Origin: Clarkia xantiana subsp. parviflora
Lineage: Eukaryota > Streptophyta > Magnoliopsida > Myrtales > Onagraceae
Length of the DNA stretch: 64,000 nt
Assembly: GCA_036873135.1 (NCBI GenBank)
Contig: JAPTYO010000010.1
Span: forward strand, 16,490,772 to 16,554,771
Direction: 5' to 3'
Positions within the stretch are counted from its first letter, which is position 1. Each line of letters opens with the position of its first letter. Shown here piece by piece: positions 21,214 to 34,599 of this stretch. Below the pieces are notes generated by a model. That model worked only from the letters and a program-made list of their open reading frames with translations, made no database searches and was not told the origin of the DNA. The translations under genes were made by a program, and so were the position numbers.

Positions 21214-23437
21214 TGCTGACCCCGCACACCGCGCGGGTAAAAGCATTCGAATAAAAATGTATAAATTGTAATCGGGTGAATATTAATTAGTTGTATAATC
21301 ATTCATAAGTATAAAGTTATAATAAATAATATAATAAGTTATAAATCATAGAAAAACATACATTTAGCACCATAATTAATATATCATATTTATACATAAT
21401 AAATTAACATTTGGAAAAAAAAACATAATAACTTAAATTATTCTTTTTCTAAAGAGTTACGGTATTCTTATTTTTATAAATATAATTACATAAAGTATAT
21501 TTATAATATTGCATACATAGTATTGTATAATATCGCCACACAAATATTAGTTTAATACTATTTCTATAAAATTACTTATTTATAGAAATTTAACAATTAT
21601 ATATTAAGTTACCTAATTATTTTAATACTTAATCTATTTATTAGGTTTTAAAAAATTATATATAATATACCATGGTTTTAATTATGTAGTATATATGTAT
21701 TTTTCATATTTAAATAGTGCTAGAGAAGCGTACACCGTGTATGGTTATAAAAATTAACATAATTGTTGTTAATGAGGCAGATGACAAATGAAAAATAGTG
21801 CAAAAATAATATTTTTATGTGAAAGTTAAGTTAAAGAATAAATAAAGGTATATATATATATAAAACTCTTTAAATTTAAAAAGTAAAAAAACAAAATATA
21901 GTTTAAAGATGTCAAATTGAAGATCATTAGCGCGCGTATTCAACATATCTTTCAAAGTCAACATGTATTGTTAAGATTGAAAGTTTGGGGTTAGGATAAC
22001 ACTAACTAAATAATAAATATAAATTTTTTGTTTTAAAGAAATTTGAAAAATTAAGAGCAGAATTTTACACATATGATTTGCACGATAAGAATAAAACAAC
22101 ATTTCGATGAAAACTGAGAAAGAAAAATCTAAAAGAAATTTCTGAAATTGTATTAAAAAATATTGTATTAGTCATAACATATAGTGAACAAACATCATAA
22201 AACATGAATTTAAAAGTAATCACATAGAAAGATTGTGTAATCTGATTTAAAAAGAGTATATTAAAATAATAAATAATTAATCTCATCTTCTAAAATTTAA
22301 ATCAACGAATAAAATAGTCGTATCACATAAATAAATTAATCTATTTAAATACACAATTGGTGTATTTAGAATAAGATCTAAGTGTTTTAAATTGTACCAC
22401 GGTTGAATTTATTTGATCAAAAGAAAATTACATCAAAATATCTCTTGTAGCGACTTAATTAGGATTAATAAAAATATTATATTGTGATGATGTGGAGAGC
22501 AATATTAATTGTTATAATAGAAAGAATATTCTCTTGTAGTGTAGAAGGAATTGGTAAAAAAGAATGTGCACGAACAAACATATTATTATATTGGAAAGTA
22601 AAAAGAAAAAAAAAACTTTATCAAGAATAAGAAAAAGATACTTACCTAGAGTGTAGCCATTCAATGCAAGAATTGGAGTTGGACCCGGACTCTACTCTTA
22701 TATTGTATCAACATTTGGATTTTCCACCTATATAAACATATACGAAGTTAAGAAGCCACTTAATTTTCCTTCGAGAACCTTGGTAATTAACGCCTAATAA
22801 CATATTATTTCATACTCGTTGAATGTTGATAATAGCGAGTCTGAGATAGAGAGACGTCTCAAATTTCTCTAATTTAACCCAAAGTAATCCCTTCCAGAAT
22901 TAGTAATTTGTTGGATTTCTGATTTCCAACTTGGTGTTGGCTTTTCTGATTTTTCAAATTGGATTGGATAATCGAGCCAACCCACCACAATAAATGCAAC
23001 CATTAGCCATCGCGTCTGCAACCTCGGCCACTTCCTACCTTCCGTCATCTATACACTTTTAATCTGCAAAAAAAAAAAAAAAAAAAAAGCTTAATAATCT
23101 AAGATTTACTAATAATAATAACTTTTATCAAGCAATAGTGACAGAATAAATATATGTAATTGATGCATATTGGAGTGGAGAATTTAATGGCGCGTTCCAA
23201 AACACTTTGTAAGAGGTTTACTTAAATACTAAACTCTACGTATGAACAACCTAATATATAATATTTTATTGCTATATATTATATATTATACTTTAGTTAT
23301 TTCAATATATTTCTTTAACATTAATATATATTTTTATACAATGAAAAATAATATATTATATATGGTATATACTATATACCGTTCACCCCACGAATTATCA
23401 CCATTTAAAATTACATAATGGTGATTTATATATAATA

Positions 23438-23714
23438 CTAGAATTGTCTGCGCGTACGATGCACGCGCGTGACACGATTTATATCATATAGTTAAATTAA
23501 TAAAACAAATACATCTACTTTGGAAAAAAAAATACCAGATAATAATAGTAGTTTTAAATATTCAAATTGAAACAAATACATTTATCATCATTTTTCAAAT
23601 TAGAAACATATCAAAATATGTTTTCAATTGCTTGTATACGTGCGTTGTACGTGTGCGTGTTACATATTATGTATAATTTATAGGTAATTTATATTTATTA
23701 GTATAGGTGCATTA

Positions 23715-23755
<41 letters not shown>

Positions 23756-25507
23756 AAAATAATTTGTTTTCGTATTCTATGAATATTAAATATATAATGT
23801 AATAATAGTGTTGAACAATAAAAAGGTATTGCTAGTATAAGTTATAAAGTAAAAACTCTAACTTTAAGTTTTTGTTTTAAAGATATCTTAAGTTAAAGAG
23901 TTTATCTTATCAAAATGACAAAAATATCATATTATAATAGTTTAGTAGTTGAAGTTATGCTAGAATGAGTATATATGTTCGGTATCTGGAACAACCCAAA
24001 GGCTATGAGTTCATGAACCCGTAAGTTCTATACATATTTTTTTTTCATGAGTAATTTGAATATTTTAAGCTCCTCATTTAACTAATCTATTTATTAATAT
24101 AAATATTAATTGAAACATGAATGTGTCTAGCTAGTCACGACTCGTCACTGTTCTGTTCTAGACCTATTACAACTTATTTTTACATTGTGTGGACCTGATT
24201 TTGTCTATTTCAGCCTACTTGGAAAAACCTATTGCTCATCTCCAACAGCAGGATCGAATTTCTCTCACCCAAACAGCACGATTGGAATAACTCCTCTGAT
24301 ATTTTCCCAATCTCCTCTACTGAGGCTATCAGATCCAGCAGCACATGAAAATACACAGTAAAGTGAGTTAGGTCTCTTCTTTCAGATATGGCCACCCGGT
24401 GAAGCCCATCATCCCGCGTAGCCGTTCGTCATTCGCCGTCAAAAGTTGCAGCAGTTGCTCAAGGCATGAAGGTTCACTAAGGTGTGCTCTATCTTTCTTT
24501 CCCTCTCCAACTGACATGATCGACTGATTGTATTTTCTACTACATGTGCTATGACCATAATCTTGAGTTAGAGTTTTTTTCTCTCAAATTGCAAGTCGTA
24601 CATCTATTATACCGATGTTTTTTGGTGATCTCCAGTCGACCAAAATTTCCGTTTGACCGATGTTGTCTAAAATATACTCCCTTGCACGACTTGCATGTCG
24701 ATTCTGCCGCCGCTGGTGTCTGAGTTAGAGGTCAAGTAGGGAAGGCCAAGTTCTTCGACAAACTGGGTATACTTCTACAGAATTAGACACAACCACTGAT
24801 TCAGATATTAACCCCCAAAAAAATTTTAAATAACAGAAGCATATATCCAATACTTTGTAGTTTGTTAACACTAATTCAGTTAAGCTTTTTTTAAATCATG
24901 TGGTGTGTGTAGATGTTTGGTATGGTGAGCAGTGTGAATTTGTTTAGTTAAAGATGAAAAAATGGTAGATAGCCTTGTTTAAGCCTTGAAGGTTAGTATA
25001 CTTACAAGATAAGGGATGCAATTAGAAGATGACCCTTGAAATAAGAGGTTGACATACAATGAATGACGGTGCGAAGATAGAAGCGTTAGATGAGGCATTG
25101 AAACTCTTTGTTCTACGAAGACTGTACCAATCAGAGGAAAAGTAAGCATTGAATGTTGATGGAGCCATTACTGTGAGTTTATACAAAGAAGTGGGAATAG
25201 AGAAGCACAAGAGTCTATCAATTGAAGAAGAGGCACATGATATTTTTTTTGTTGGAGAATTTTTTGTTGCGCATTTGTGTTGGCCAACGGACAAAGGCTT
25301 GTGACTTATTATTGTGAGTGGAAAAGAGGGCTTTTCAGAGGGTTGCAGTGGTAATGGTGACTGTGAGTATAAAATAAGGTTTTTCAGAGGGTTGCAGTGG
25401 GAATTGTGACTTTTTGTTGGGCGGGAAACTATAAGGGCGGGAAAATGTGAGGACAATTTTTAGGTGAGGACAATTTTGACTTTACAGATTTTTAGTTATG
25501 TAATAGA
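23438..25507 (-). mobile_element. Non-autonomous Helitron, about 2.07 kb
   Basis: On the minus strand the element starts TCTATTACATAACTAAAA at 25507, after host A. It ends at 23438 with a GC-rich hairpin (GCGCGTGCATCGTACGCGC), a short spacer and CTAG before host T. It has no Rep/helicase ORF. Two minus-strand ORFs (24210-24395 and 25022-25456) look like exon fragments or chance frames. The first has an ordinary protein-like composition and may be captured gene sequence; it was not recognised. Confidence 0.6.
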
Positions 25508-25613
25508 TATATTATATATGCATTGGTATTGCGTGTTCTTTTGTTATTGATTACTAACTTTATTTATTGATTTTTTAAACTCTATTTGTTAAATATACAC
25601 GGTAGTAATTGTC

Positions 25614-25879
25614 GCTTACGTGGCGGCCTATGGTCTTCCGCAACCAAACTGTATAAATTTATTATTTAAATGGAAACTTTTAATTATTAGTTTCTTTAAT
25701 TTACGTAAAGACTAAAATATGAGATAAAAATACTTCTTAATTTACAACCAATCAATATTTTATGTCTAAATTTATAGATCTCCAATTAAATGCCGATTAA
25801 ATTAGGAAACACTAACTGGACAAACTGTCCACGTGTCAGTCAGAGGGCTTCCGATGCCGAATTAATATAATATAGTAGA
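25614..25879 (-). mobile_element. Helitron-like 5' terminal region, copy C
   Basis: This is the third copy of the dispersed repeat. Here its end on the minus strand is A|TCTACTATATTATATTAATT, without the adjacent hairpin seen in copies A and B. That shows where the repeat itself ends. Confidence 0.5.
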
Positions 25880-26167
25880 TAGTAGATATTTACATTTTAT
25901 TACATTGAACCTAAACCGAAATATAATACAAAAAAAGTATGAAAACATTTGAAAAATTAAGGAGATTAAATGCATGAAGTAATTTAAAAATGGAAATAAA
26001 AATAATCATTAAGATAAATGATGAAAATGCACATAAAAAATTAAACGGACAACCATTTTTCTTCTGTAAATTTTAATTTTAAAAAAAGTTTTTGAAACTA
26101 AAAGATAACATTTAAAATAAATAAGTTTTGAATCAAATATATTACATATAAAAAAAATATTCATTAA

Positions 26168-29100
26168 GAGCATCCACAGCGGTATTACGTAAGGATTACG
26201 TAAACGTGGGTCCTACATGTTTATTTATGTAAAGTGAAAAAAACTATCTACAGTGATTTTACATAGCAGTCCTTGAAAATGAGACCCACACGTAAATTTA
26301 TGTTTACGTAAAATTAATTGTCCTCATTTTTTTTTTCAAACACAACTGTTCCATTCCATATGTGTGTATATATATATAACGAATATATAAAACAAAATAT
26401 GTATAATCCTAGCAGATATAACGAATATATATATATATATATATATAATGAATATATAGAAGATATATTAGTTATATATATATATATACTAGGTATTTAT
26501 GCGCATGCGTTGCACGCGCATATTTCGAATTTAATATTTTAGATTACATTAATTTTTGTAATAGTATTTTATAAGGAAATTCAAAATAAAAGTATTACAA
26601 TGACATTAAAATATAGTAACTCTGTATGCATGTATGTTGACTTATGTAAAAAATGATCTACGACTATTTAAACGATTAATATAACTCACAGTCTTCGACT
26701 TGTACAAGAAGAATAGTAAACTAAAGAAAAAAGTTATCGTGTAGCACCAACTAAAGCTGACACAACATAAGGATTTTACCATTGATAACATGTGGAGTTG
26801 TCAAATGTTGATATCTAGCATCAAACTTGAAGCAAGAAAGGACTTTGCATGAATATCACAGTCATTTCTGTCCAAATTTAGATATTTTACATCAAATACA
26901 TAGAAGAAAAGATGAGAAACAAAAATACAAAAAAAAAAAAAAAGTAAAATATTCCACATACAAGCAAAGATTGACAATGGTCAGCATCTAAGATTGACAA
27001 CGGACAAAAACACTTAATATGATAAGAATAATAAAAAATATAATTTGGAACTGTTGTTTCTTCGTAACTTGCTGATACCATTCCTTCTATCCCCTGCAAA
27101 TATATATTATATCCCAGAATTAAAATTTCAGTACTACACAAGATTAGTAAGTTTTTGCAATTCATCCAAGGGTATTAATTTTGTAACTAATATGTTACAG
27201 ATGGACAATTTTACCTATCCTTCTAGGATCTCGCTCAGGACATTCAGCCGTCTATGGTAATAATATCTCGCCTCAAGATACTGGATCATCAGTTTGACTC
27301 GAGCAAGATATTTTTGCATTCTTTCTCAGTCTGTTTCCAGACTTCTTTTTAGAAATTAACATATTCGCCATTTGAGGATGGATTGTCGGTCATCATGTTT
27401 GAGGCGTCAGTCAATGCTTCGGGACTGAATCTACGAAGACCGTTTCCCATTTGTCTTCATAGTAGAATGACCTTCTCCAAGATTCCCACGGACCATGTAA
27501 TTTTCTTGTGTTTGTTTGTCATCTGGTTGCCTATCACATGAGCCTGATAATTAAGAAAGCCAAATTGTAAGAATATATTTACGAGGATGAAACCAAACCA
27601 CATATTAAATTACCAGCATTTAATTAGTTGCTATGCTGAAAAGCATCCAAGTTATTGGATCTACTGGAAGGCTAGATATATTATGTACATATAACTTTTT
27701 GCATGAACCTGCTACTGGTTACTGAACTTGTACAAACTTGCATGCAAAGTTGTTTTTTTTTCCCGCAGATAGCAAAACCAACTTAAGCTAAATTTGCCAA
27801 CACCATACCCCTGTCACTTTCTCTAGACGAAATACCACAGATTTTGTTGAAAAATATGTAAATACACTTAATTAAAATGAAAAAGAAAAATATAAAAATG
27901 GTAGAAAAAAAAGAAACCATATTGAATTCATCATTCTTGAACCCATTTAAAAGATTGGGTTTTTACTTCTTTTTTTGACAAAAGAAGACGAATTTTTTTA
28001 ATGTGAAAAAATGAACAAGTACGGTGTTTGTAAAATTAGTTAAATTCAGTTGGTTATTTGTAAAGAAGTAGTGTGTTTTTTTTTTTCAATTAATCCAACG
28101 CTTATGCAGTTAATTAACTATTCAAAACGGATATGACAGTTGTAAGATGAACGAAGAAAGAGAAATAAGTAGAGAGAACGACACCTAAATTTTGACAATA
28201 TACTGCTTGATAATCATAAACTCGTTCTTTCCCTTCCACTTACTTATAAACTTATTATGAATTCGAATTGCAGCAAACCGGGCCGACTTTCTCTGCCTAA
28301 CTGCAACCCTTGACAGAGCGATCAATTTATGTAATAAATTAAGAAATCATAAAAAACCGAGCGATCAATTTCAGAAAGAACAGCAAAATCGGACATGCGA
28401 ATTAGAACCAGCTTCAAATTCTGGACAAAGTGATCAATTCAGAAATAATGCAACCCAATCAACTTCAATGTATATATATAACAGACAACTGTAGGAAAAG
28501 AGACATGTTCCTGAAGAGATTTTCTTAGCAGAGACACAAGCATTGTTCTTGATAAATCAACTGTTAGTTAGTTGATTGATACTGGTACTTACAATGCCGG
28601 TAATGCCACGGAGTTCTTCCAAAAATGCTGGGTCTTCCACGAATTTTCTCTGCTTCAAAGGCAATACCAAGTTGATGTTGATCTAACAAGTAAACTTACA
28701 TCTCTAAGCAATATATCTCAAGGATTCAGCAAGCAAGGATTTTTTTTTCCAGTAACTAATTGAATTAGTCAACGAGATTATTTAATTTTGGTCAACGATA
28801 TTTTGTCCACTGTACTACTCCCAACAGCTTGTTTCTACATAATGCAAGATAATAAACAACATCAGATGTATCAAACCGTTCTGAATCAATAACAATCCTC
28901 GAAAAAGGAAGTAAAGATTGGGAAAAGAAAATGAGATAATAACTTACAATCTTAACTCCGAAGTTACTGTTGTCAATGTGCCTTCCTAGAATCTCTTTCT
29001 GTAGAGTCTGGCCTCTGGAACCAAACACTTTCCTTTCCTCCCATATAATAGATCTATCAATACAAACCATAAATACAATCACAATAAACATAAATTTTTT

Positions 29101-30122
29101 GGCCATCAAAGATAATAATATTATTCAATATAGGACGAAAAATATTTGGTTTATCTAAATATTTATGTAATATATATTACAAATTGGAATACTTTGTGAA
29201 AATTCAATGAGCAAAATAAACAGTATACTGTAATACGAATAGATGGGCGAGCGAATTTCCAGCGGCGGGTGAAGCAAGATGGGCAGGCTAGAAGTTGACC
29301 TATGAACTCAACCGTCTAAAGGCAGCGGTCGGGTAAATCCTCATTTATGGAATTAATCCTCTAGCAACGGGCGGGTAGATCCTGCCGAGCGGCGGGCGAT
29401 TGGGACTCCAGCGGTGCCCAGAACGGCAGTCCAGCGACGGGTAGAAGTAGATTGGCGGGCTAGTGGTAGTGGCTCTCGTATGAAATCAACCCTCATGGCA
29501 GAGAAGTAACAGTTGCACTGTGCACGACTTCTACCTCTTACTGCTGCTTGGAATTAACACTTTTTCAATGTAGATAAGGGAAAAAAAAAATTAACCTTAC
29601 GTCGTCATTTATTATGGTTGCTTGACAGGTTTTATCTGGTTTGATTATCGGTTCAGTTTAGAAATTACACCTTTTCGGCTTTATTATCAGGTCAATTTAA
29701 AAATTGCACCATTTAGATATAAGGCACCCGTTGGAGACACCCAAAATGGCACCCTTTAGATAGAAGATACCCATTGGAGACACCTAATAGGGGTGAGGGC
29801 CACTCACACTTTTAAAGATGTAGTAGATATAACAAATAACACAAATCTTGTTGTAAAATTAGACAAAAACTTAATTGTAACGACACAAATTTTTTTTAGT
29901 CGATTGTAACGACACAGTTGAAACTTTAATTATTACTTTAAAAAAAATTAATTGTTAAAATTTAATAATAAAAAATGTTTACGTAAGATGGTTAAGTAAA
30001 ACCATTGTAGACCTACTATTATTTAAGCATTACATAAATGTATGTATTCTTTAAACCACACATAAAATGCCCACGTGACACCTTTTAGGAAAGCAAAATA
30101 TATAATATCACTGTGGATGCTC
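26168..30122. mobile_element. PIF/Harbinger-like MITE split by a Helitron
   Basis: The left arm begins GAGCATCCACAGCGG and runs to about 26330. The right arm ends CACTGTGGATGCTC at 30122 after about 29930. Both arms match the 417-bp MITEs at 33021-33437 and 58992-59408, though this copy is more diverged. A Helitron (26489-29827) sits between them. The flanking TAA and TTG do not form a clean target duplication, so the pairing is likely but not proven. Confidence 0.5.
26489..29827 (-). mobile_element. Non-autonomous Helitron, about 3.34 kb
   Basis: On the minus strand the 5' end is TCTACTACATCTTTAAAAGT at 29827, and the 3' end is a hairpin (ATGCGC...GCGCAT) plus CTAG at 26489-26492. It lies between host A (26488) and T (29828). 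There is no Rep/helicase ORF. The interior has splice-like fragments on the minus strand: an ORF at 28792-29109, with a GT donor followed by a plausible acceptor. It also has a GC-rich minisatellite at about 29240-29470 (GGCGGGCG phrases). Captured gene pieces are plausible, but none was identified. Confidence 0.6.
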
Positions 30123-30554
30123 TTGTGTATTAAAAATATTTTAACTAAAATCCATTCTTACATTTATCCTATTGATTTTTTAAATTTATATTAGTCTATC
30201 CATTATTTTTAATCACTAGTTTTATATGATTTTATAAATTTTAGATGTTTGTCTTCTTTATGGTTCATGTACACTTTATCGTTGTTTTTCATACTTAAAT
30301 AAATCTTTACAAGTATTTAGTTTATTTACATTTTATATGATATTTTTATAATTTATTTTTAGCATATTTTATTTTTAAAATTATTAATTTATTTTCACTG
30401 TATAACTTTTACTTCTAATCTCCTTAATTAAAAAAACCAATTTTTTGTGTGTTGTATTTCAATTTAGGTTCAATTATAACAAAATGTAAACTTTGGGATC
30501 AAAATTAGAAAATAAAAATGATCACAAAAATAGAAATACACAGTTTGTGGATTT

Positions 30555-30786
30555 TTCTACTATGCTTGGGAGCACCATGCTTTTGGTTTTTTTAATACTA
30601 TGGTGGACTTAATTGTAACATAAGTAAAACTTTAAAAGTATGAAAAAATATGAATTTTTTTAACTACAACTAAGATGTGTATCAGACTATTAATAATATC
30701 AATTTCCCTATGGGGTTCAACTTTAGGGCAATAGAAAAATAAAAAAATTAGTGGCAAAAGCATGGTGCTCCAAGAGCATTGTAGAA
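30555..30786. mobile_element. Short inverted-repeat element (MITE)
   Basis: Arms of about 33 bp (TTTCTACTATGCTTGGGAGC and its imperfect inverse ending GTAGAAA) enclose about 170 bp of AT-rich DNA. Both arms contain GGAGCACCATGCTTTTG or its complement. The family and target duplication are not clear. The DNA around it, 30123-31153, is AT-rich with no gene seen. Confidence 0.55.
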
Positions 30787-31153
30787 AGGTCCGTTATAGT
30801 TTCTTAAGAAGCCTGATTTAAGAATAAATTTGGTCACTTGACCTACTTTGAAATTTCACTCCATTTTTTCCATATAAATCTAGAAATGAAAACCATTTGA
30901 GTAATATATAATATTATTTTTTTATTAATAACTTATGTGCAATATTATAACAAATTAACCATAAAATAAGATATGTATTTATTTATAGTATATATTTATA
31001 TAATTAATTTAAAAATAATATTCAAAGTGAAATATTATTTTTCGCAAAGAGCAATTCGATAATATTATAATAGTATAAATTTTCATTTAAATAAAATCCA
31101 CTCCATGTGGATAAATACACAGTAATATAAGATTATATAATCTATTATACATA

Positions 31154-32282
31154 CTAGGCATTTTCCCCGCACACCGTGCGGGATTAAATAATTATTTTGT
31201 AAAAAGCATTTGAAAGTGTCGAACTTTAGTGATCTCATTATGATAAAAAGTAAAAACATAATTATTGTCCAATATAAATTTAAATGCATGGAAGATGGTT
31301 GCATTGCTATAACTTCAAGTCTTTTCTCTCTGCTATCAAAATTAGAGAGATGGGATGAGAGAATGAAATTCTTAATTCCAGGCATTGAAGATACCAAAAA
31401 GAACTATATAGCTTTGTGCTCATATATAGAAGACGAAGATGAAAATTCATGAACGGAGAACTTAAAATAATTAATTAGAATAGTAGCAGATGGAGGATAA
31501 GAATTAGTAGGTTTTATCAAAACACATCTACTTTCAATTTTCAAATATTTCCATTGTTTTTATTATATTACTATGATATCTTACTCGCACTCTACGTAAA
31601 AATTAGTAATAAATTCATCATTTTTAATTTTATTACAATATGTAGTACCATAAGTTTTAACATAGAAAACATATGATATATTGCCAATTGATGTTGGTGC
31701 AATTCAAACATTAGAAGAAAAAAAATTAGAGTTTATTTGAGAATTTTAAAAGCATAAACATACTTTTGATATTTTTAACAATTGTTATATTATAGTTAAT
31801 TTTAGAAATAATTAAAAATGTGACAAAATATGTTCAAAAATAGGTTGTTTTAAAACTTTTAATGAAAGTAAGCATGCATGAATTTTTTTTTTCGTAAAAA
31901 GTATTTAAATTTAAGGAGGAAATACACATTGTATTCTTAAGAATTCTTATAATAAGAATCTTTTGTAAGTTAAAATTTTACATTTTTTTGCAAATTGATA
32001 CCCTAATTGTTAACACTATTTTAACTACATGTTGCACAAATTAATTTTGTAAAACTCACAAAAACTATTAGAATATAAATATGAAGAATGTGAATTAGTA
32101 TACTAATCAAGATTAAATAATATACATGTAGAAAAAATGAGATTAAAGAATTGAATAATGTGTAACATATGAAGAAGTTACAAAACCAATTATCAACCAA
32201 TCAAAATGCTTATTGGTGACATGGCCAAAATCTAAACTATATATTAGCCTTAGAAATGTACCTAAATTATATTATATATAGA
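31154..32282 (-). mobile_element. Non-autonomous Helitron, 1129 bp
   Basis: Both ends are clear on the minus strand. The 5' end, TCTATATATAATATAATTTA at 32282, is followed by GGCCATGTCACC and a TTTTGATTGGTTGAT phrase typical of plant Helitrons. The 3' end is a hairpin (CCCGCACGGTGTGCGGGG) plus CTAG at 31154-31157. Host A (31153) and T (32283) flank it. It encodes no Rep/helicase. An 80-residue plus-strand ORF (31210-31452) overlaps an equally long minus ORF, and neither is recognised. Confidence 0.75.
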
Positions 32283-32786
32283 TACGGGTAACCCTTATAA
32301 ATTGTCAATCGAAATAAATATCTACACTGTAGATTCTCATCCAAACACGTATTAACTTTAACTTTAAATGATCAACAGCCATACCAAAAGGTTTAAAAGC
32401 AATTCAATCAATGACTATGACCAAAATTATGTAAAATTTCAAAGTATTTGAGATTTTTTTTTTTTTTTTTGCCGAAAATGTATTTGAAAATTGAAAAATC
32501 CTTATAGTCATTATCAATGTATCTTTTACGATTTAATATGTTGTGAATGCGTTTAGTTTATGTGGAACAAACACGTCGTAAATCTTGATCGTTTGATGAG
32601 TCCAATATTTTAAAAATTCAAATGAACTTTGAATCAAGAAGGTGTTCGATTCAATTTGACTAGTCTGAATTGGTTCAATTTAATCAGATAAAACTCAATA
32701 CAATCTTCCTTTTTTTTTTTTTTTTCTTTCTAAACTTTAAGACCCAGCACAGTCTAGTCCAATTCAAATATTTTCATTTGAATCTA
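32283..32786. other. AT-rich intergenic DNA, no gene seen
   Basis: There are poly-T runs near 32455 and 32710. No ORF or repeat was recognised. Confidence 0.6.
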
Positions 32787-33476
32787 TGAAAGTTAAGACT
32801 AACCAATCGACCACCTGTCCTAAAACCTTAAGGTGATATATGTAGTTTAGTCTTTATACTTCAACATTTCCCCACACGTGTGGCCTGAAACATTTTGAAA
32901 GTCCAACACGTGAAATTTTAAATAGAGGTTTTAAACTGGCGCTGCGGAGATCGAACCCTCGCGCTCTGATACCATGTGAAAGTTAAAACTAACAATTTGA
33001 TCAACTCTCCTAAAACCTTAGAGCATCTACACTGGTTTCACATAATTTGTATTCTTTAAAGCTGTCACGTAGACATTTATATACACTTTAAGTAATACGT
33101 AAATTTAAGACACACGTAAAAAATATTTTCTCTGCAATCGTATTACTTAAACATATTCCTTAAATATATTTTATTATTAAATTTTCCAACAACCACCAAT
33201 TAGATATTAGCATTAATTATAAAATGAATTAATTTATAATAAAAATTTGGTTACGTAATACATAGTGCATTACTTAAATTTAAGGAATGTTTTATGTAAA
33301 AACATAAATTTACGTGTGGGTCCCATCTTTAAGGAATGCTATGTAAAACCACTGTAGATAGTTTTTGTTGCTTTACTTAAATAAACATGTAGGACCCACG
33401 TTTACGTAATCTTTACGTAATAGCACTGTGGATGCTCTTAAGGTAATAGGTGTAGTTTAGTCTATATACTTCAACA
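32787..33476 (-). mobile_element. TRIM (miniature LTR retrotransposon) carrying a MITE in its 5' LTR
   Basis: Two 80-bp direct repeats (32787-32866; and 32977-33020 continued at 33441-33476) start TG and end CA. On the minus strand the 5' LTR is followed by TGGTATCAGAGC, the initiator-methionine tRNA primer-binding site. The 3' LTR is preceded by the purine tract GTGTGGGGAAA. The internal part is only about 110 bp and codes for nothing. Without the MITE the element is about 270 bp, the TRIM/SMART size range. No clean target duplication was seen. Confidence 0.8.
33021..33437 (-). mobile_element. PIF/Harbinger-like MITE, 417 bp
   Basis: The ends are GAGCATCTACACTGG and CACTGTGGATGCTC, flanked by TTA on both sides (33018-33020 and 33438-33440). 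The uninterrupted left LTR of the host TRIM has CCTTAAGG at this place, which proves a TTA duplication. It is nearly the reverse complement of 58992-59408, which has the same length. Confidence 0.88.
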
Positions 33477-33661
33477 AGATCCTCCTATTTATTCGGTTCG
33501 ATCCGGTTTACTCGTCAAACCGAATTCATTGTGGATTTCGACATTTTAATAGAACGAAATAGCTTTTAATAGAACCAAATAGCTGGTGTGATCAATTATC
33601 GGCCCGATCTGACCGTCGGTCTAATCCGATTTTCAAGACATTGAATAGGCCCCCTAGCATC

Positions 33662-33835
33662 AGCGGTGAGCAAAATACCCGATTGGAACCGGAACCGGTC
33701 ATTTGGGTAGGTTCCAGATATAATTAAACGGTTTTGGTATGGTTTTGAAATTAAATTTAAGGAACCGATATTTTCGGTTTCCAGTTACGGGATAAGCATC
33801 TGGGTACCCGAAATACCAGGAACCAGAATCGTTTA

Positions 33836-33891
<56 letters not shown>

Positions 33892-34234
33892 CATTAATAA
33901 TAATTAAAATTCAAAAATTAAATGTTTCGTTACTAAGTTATTATCTCTTTCTAATCAATTACGATACATGATTTACATATATATTTGTATTTGTTTACAT
34001 ATCAACATAAAAAAATATACGCTTAGATTGATTTTATAAAAAAATCTATGAATGCAACTGATCCTAAAGAGCTACCTAGAAACAATCAGTTCCAAACAGT
34101 TCCAGGACAATTCCGATCCAAATGATTTTAGTATGATCCGGATAATAATGAATGTTAGGAACCATTTAGTATTATTGGTTTAATTCTGGAATTTCCTAAA
34201 ATTACATGATATCCGAACGAAACCGCTCACCTAG
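33662..34234. mobile_element. hAT-type MITE, about 573 bp
   Basis: The ends carry GGTGAGC and its inverse GCTCACC, and the 8-bp sequence CTAGCATC flanks both sides (33654-33661 and 34235-34242). The interior has GGAACCGG phrases and a (TA)n microsatellite at about 33839-33888. No transposase is encoded. Confidence 0.75.
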
Positions 34235-34247
34235 CTAGCATCAGTGA

Positions 34248-34599
34248 GAGCACTTCCAATGGGCAAAGCCATTTTTGGTTGTCATTTTGAGCCATCTCAC
34301 CTCCACATCATCAATTGTTAAAAAAATATTAATTTAATTTGAAATGTCTTTACCTCTTACAATGGCAAAGACAATTTTTGTCTCAATTTTGATTATTATA
34401 TAATATAATATTAGATATTATAAGGAGAGAGATTAAAAAACTATAACAAAATATGAATATGTACAAAATGTCCATGGACAAGTTAGAGGCAAGAAAATAA
34501 GAAAGTATATGGACAATTAGTGGGATGGACAATATTTGTCTTAACCTCTCACATCCACCTAAGCAAATGTCCTAAAAAATTTGCCCATTGAAAGTGCTC
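34248..34599. mobile_element. PIF/Harbinger-like MITE, 352 bp
   Basis: Inverted ends GAGCACTTCCAATGGGCAAA and TTTGCCCATTGAAAGTGCTC are flanked by TGA on both sides (34245-34247 and 34600-34602). The element ends about 300 bp upstream of the CDF gene start and may lie in its promoter region. Confidence 0.8.

Larger units (their letters stand above)
21209..25879 (-). mobile_element. Possible outer Helitron containing a nested Helitron
   Basis: The left boundary is a minus-strand 3' end: the hairpin of CCCGCGCGGTGTGCGGGG, then CTAG at 21209-21212, next to host A. The right boundary could be the TC 5' end at 25878-25879, which closes copy C of the dispersed repeat (25614-25879). An inner Helitron (23438-25507) would then be nested within it. 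The pairing of ends is inferred from order and orientation only. From 21240 to 23437 the DNA is AT-rich with no recognisable gene. Confidence 0.35.

Noticed and set aside
25022..25456. 144-residue serine-rich minus-strand ORF as a gene
   Set aside because: It lies in the 5' region of a Helitron and has direct repeats in its DNA; no domain was recognised.
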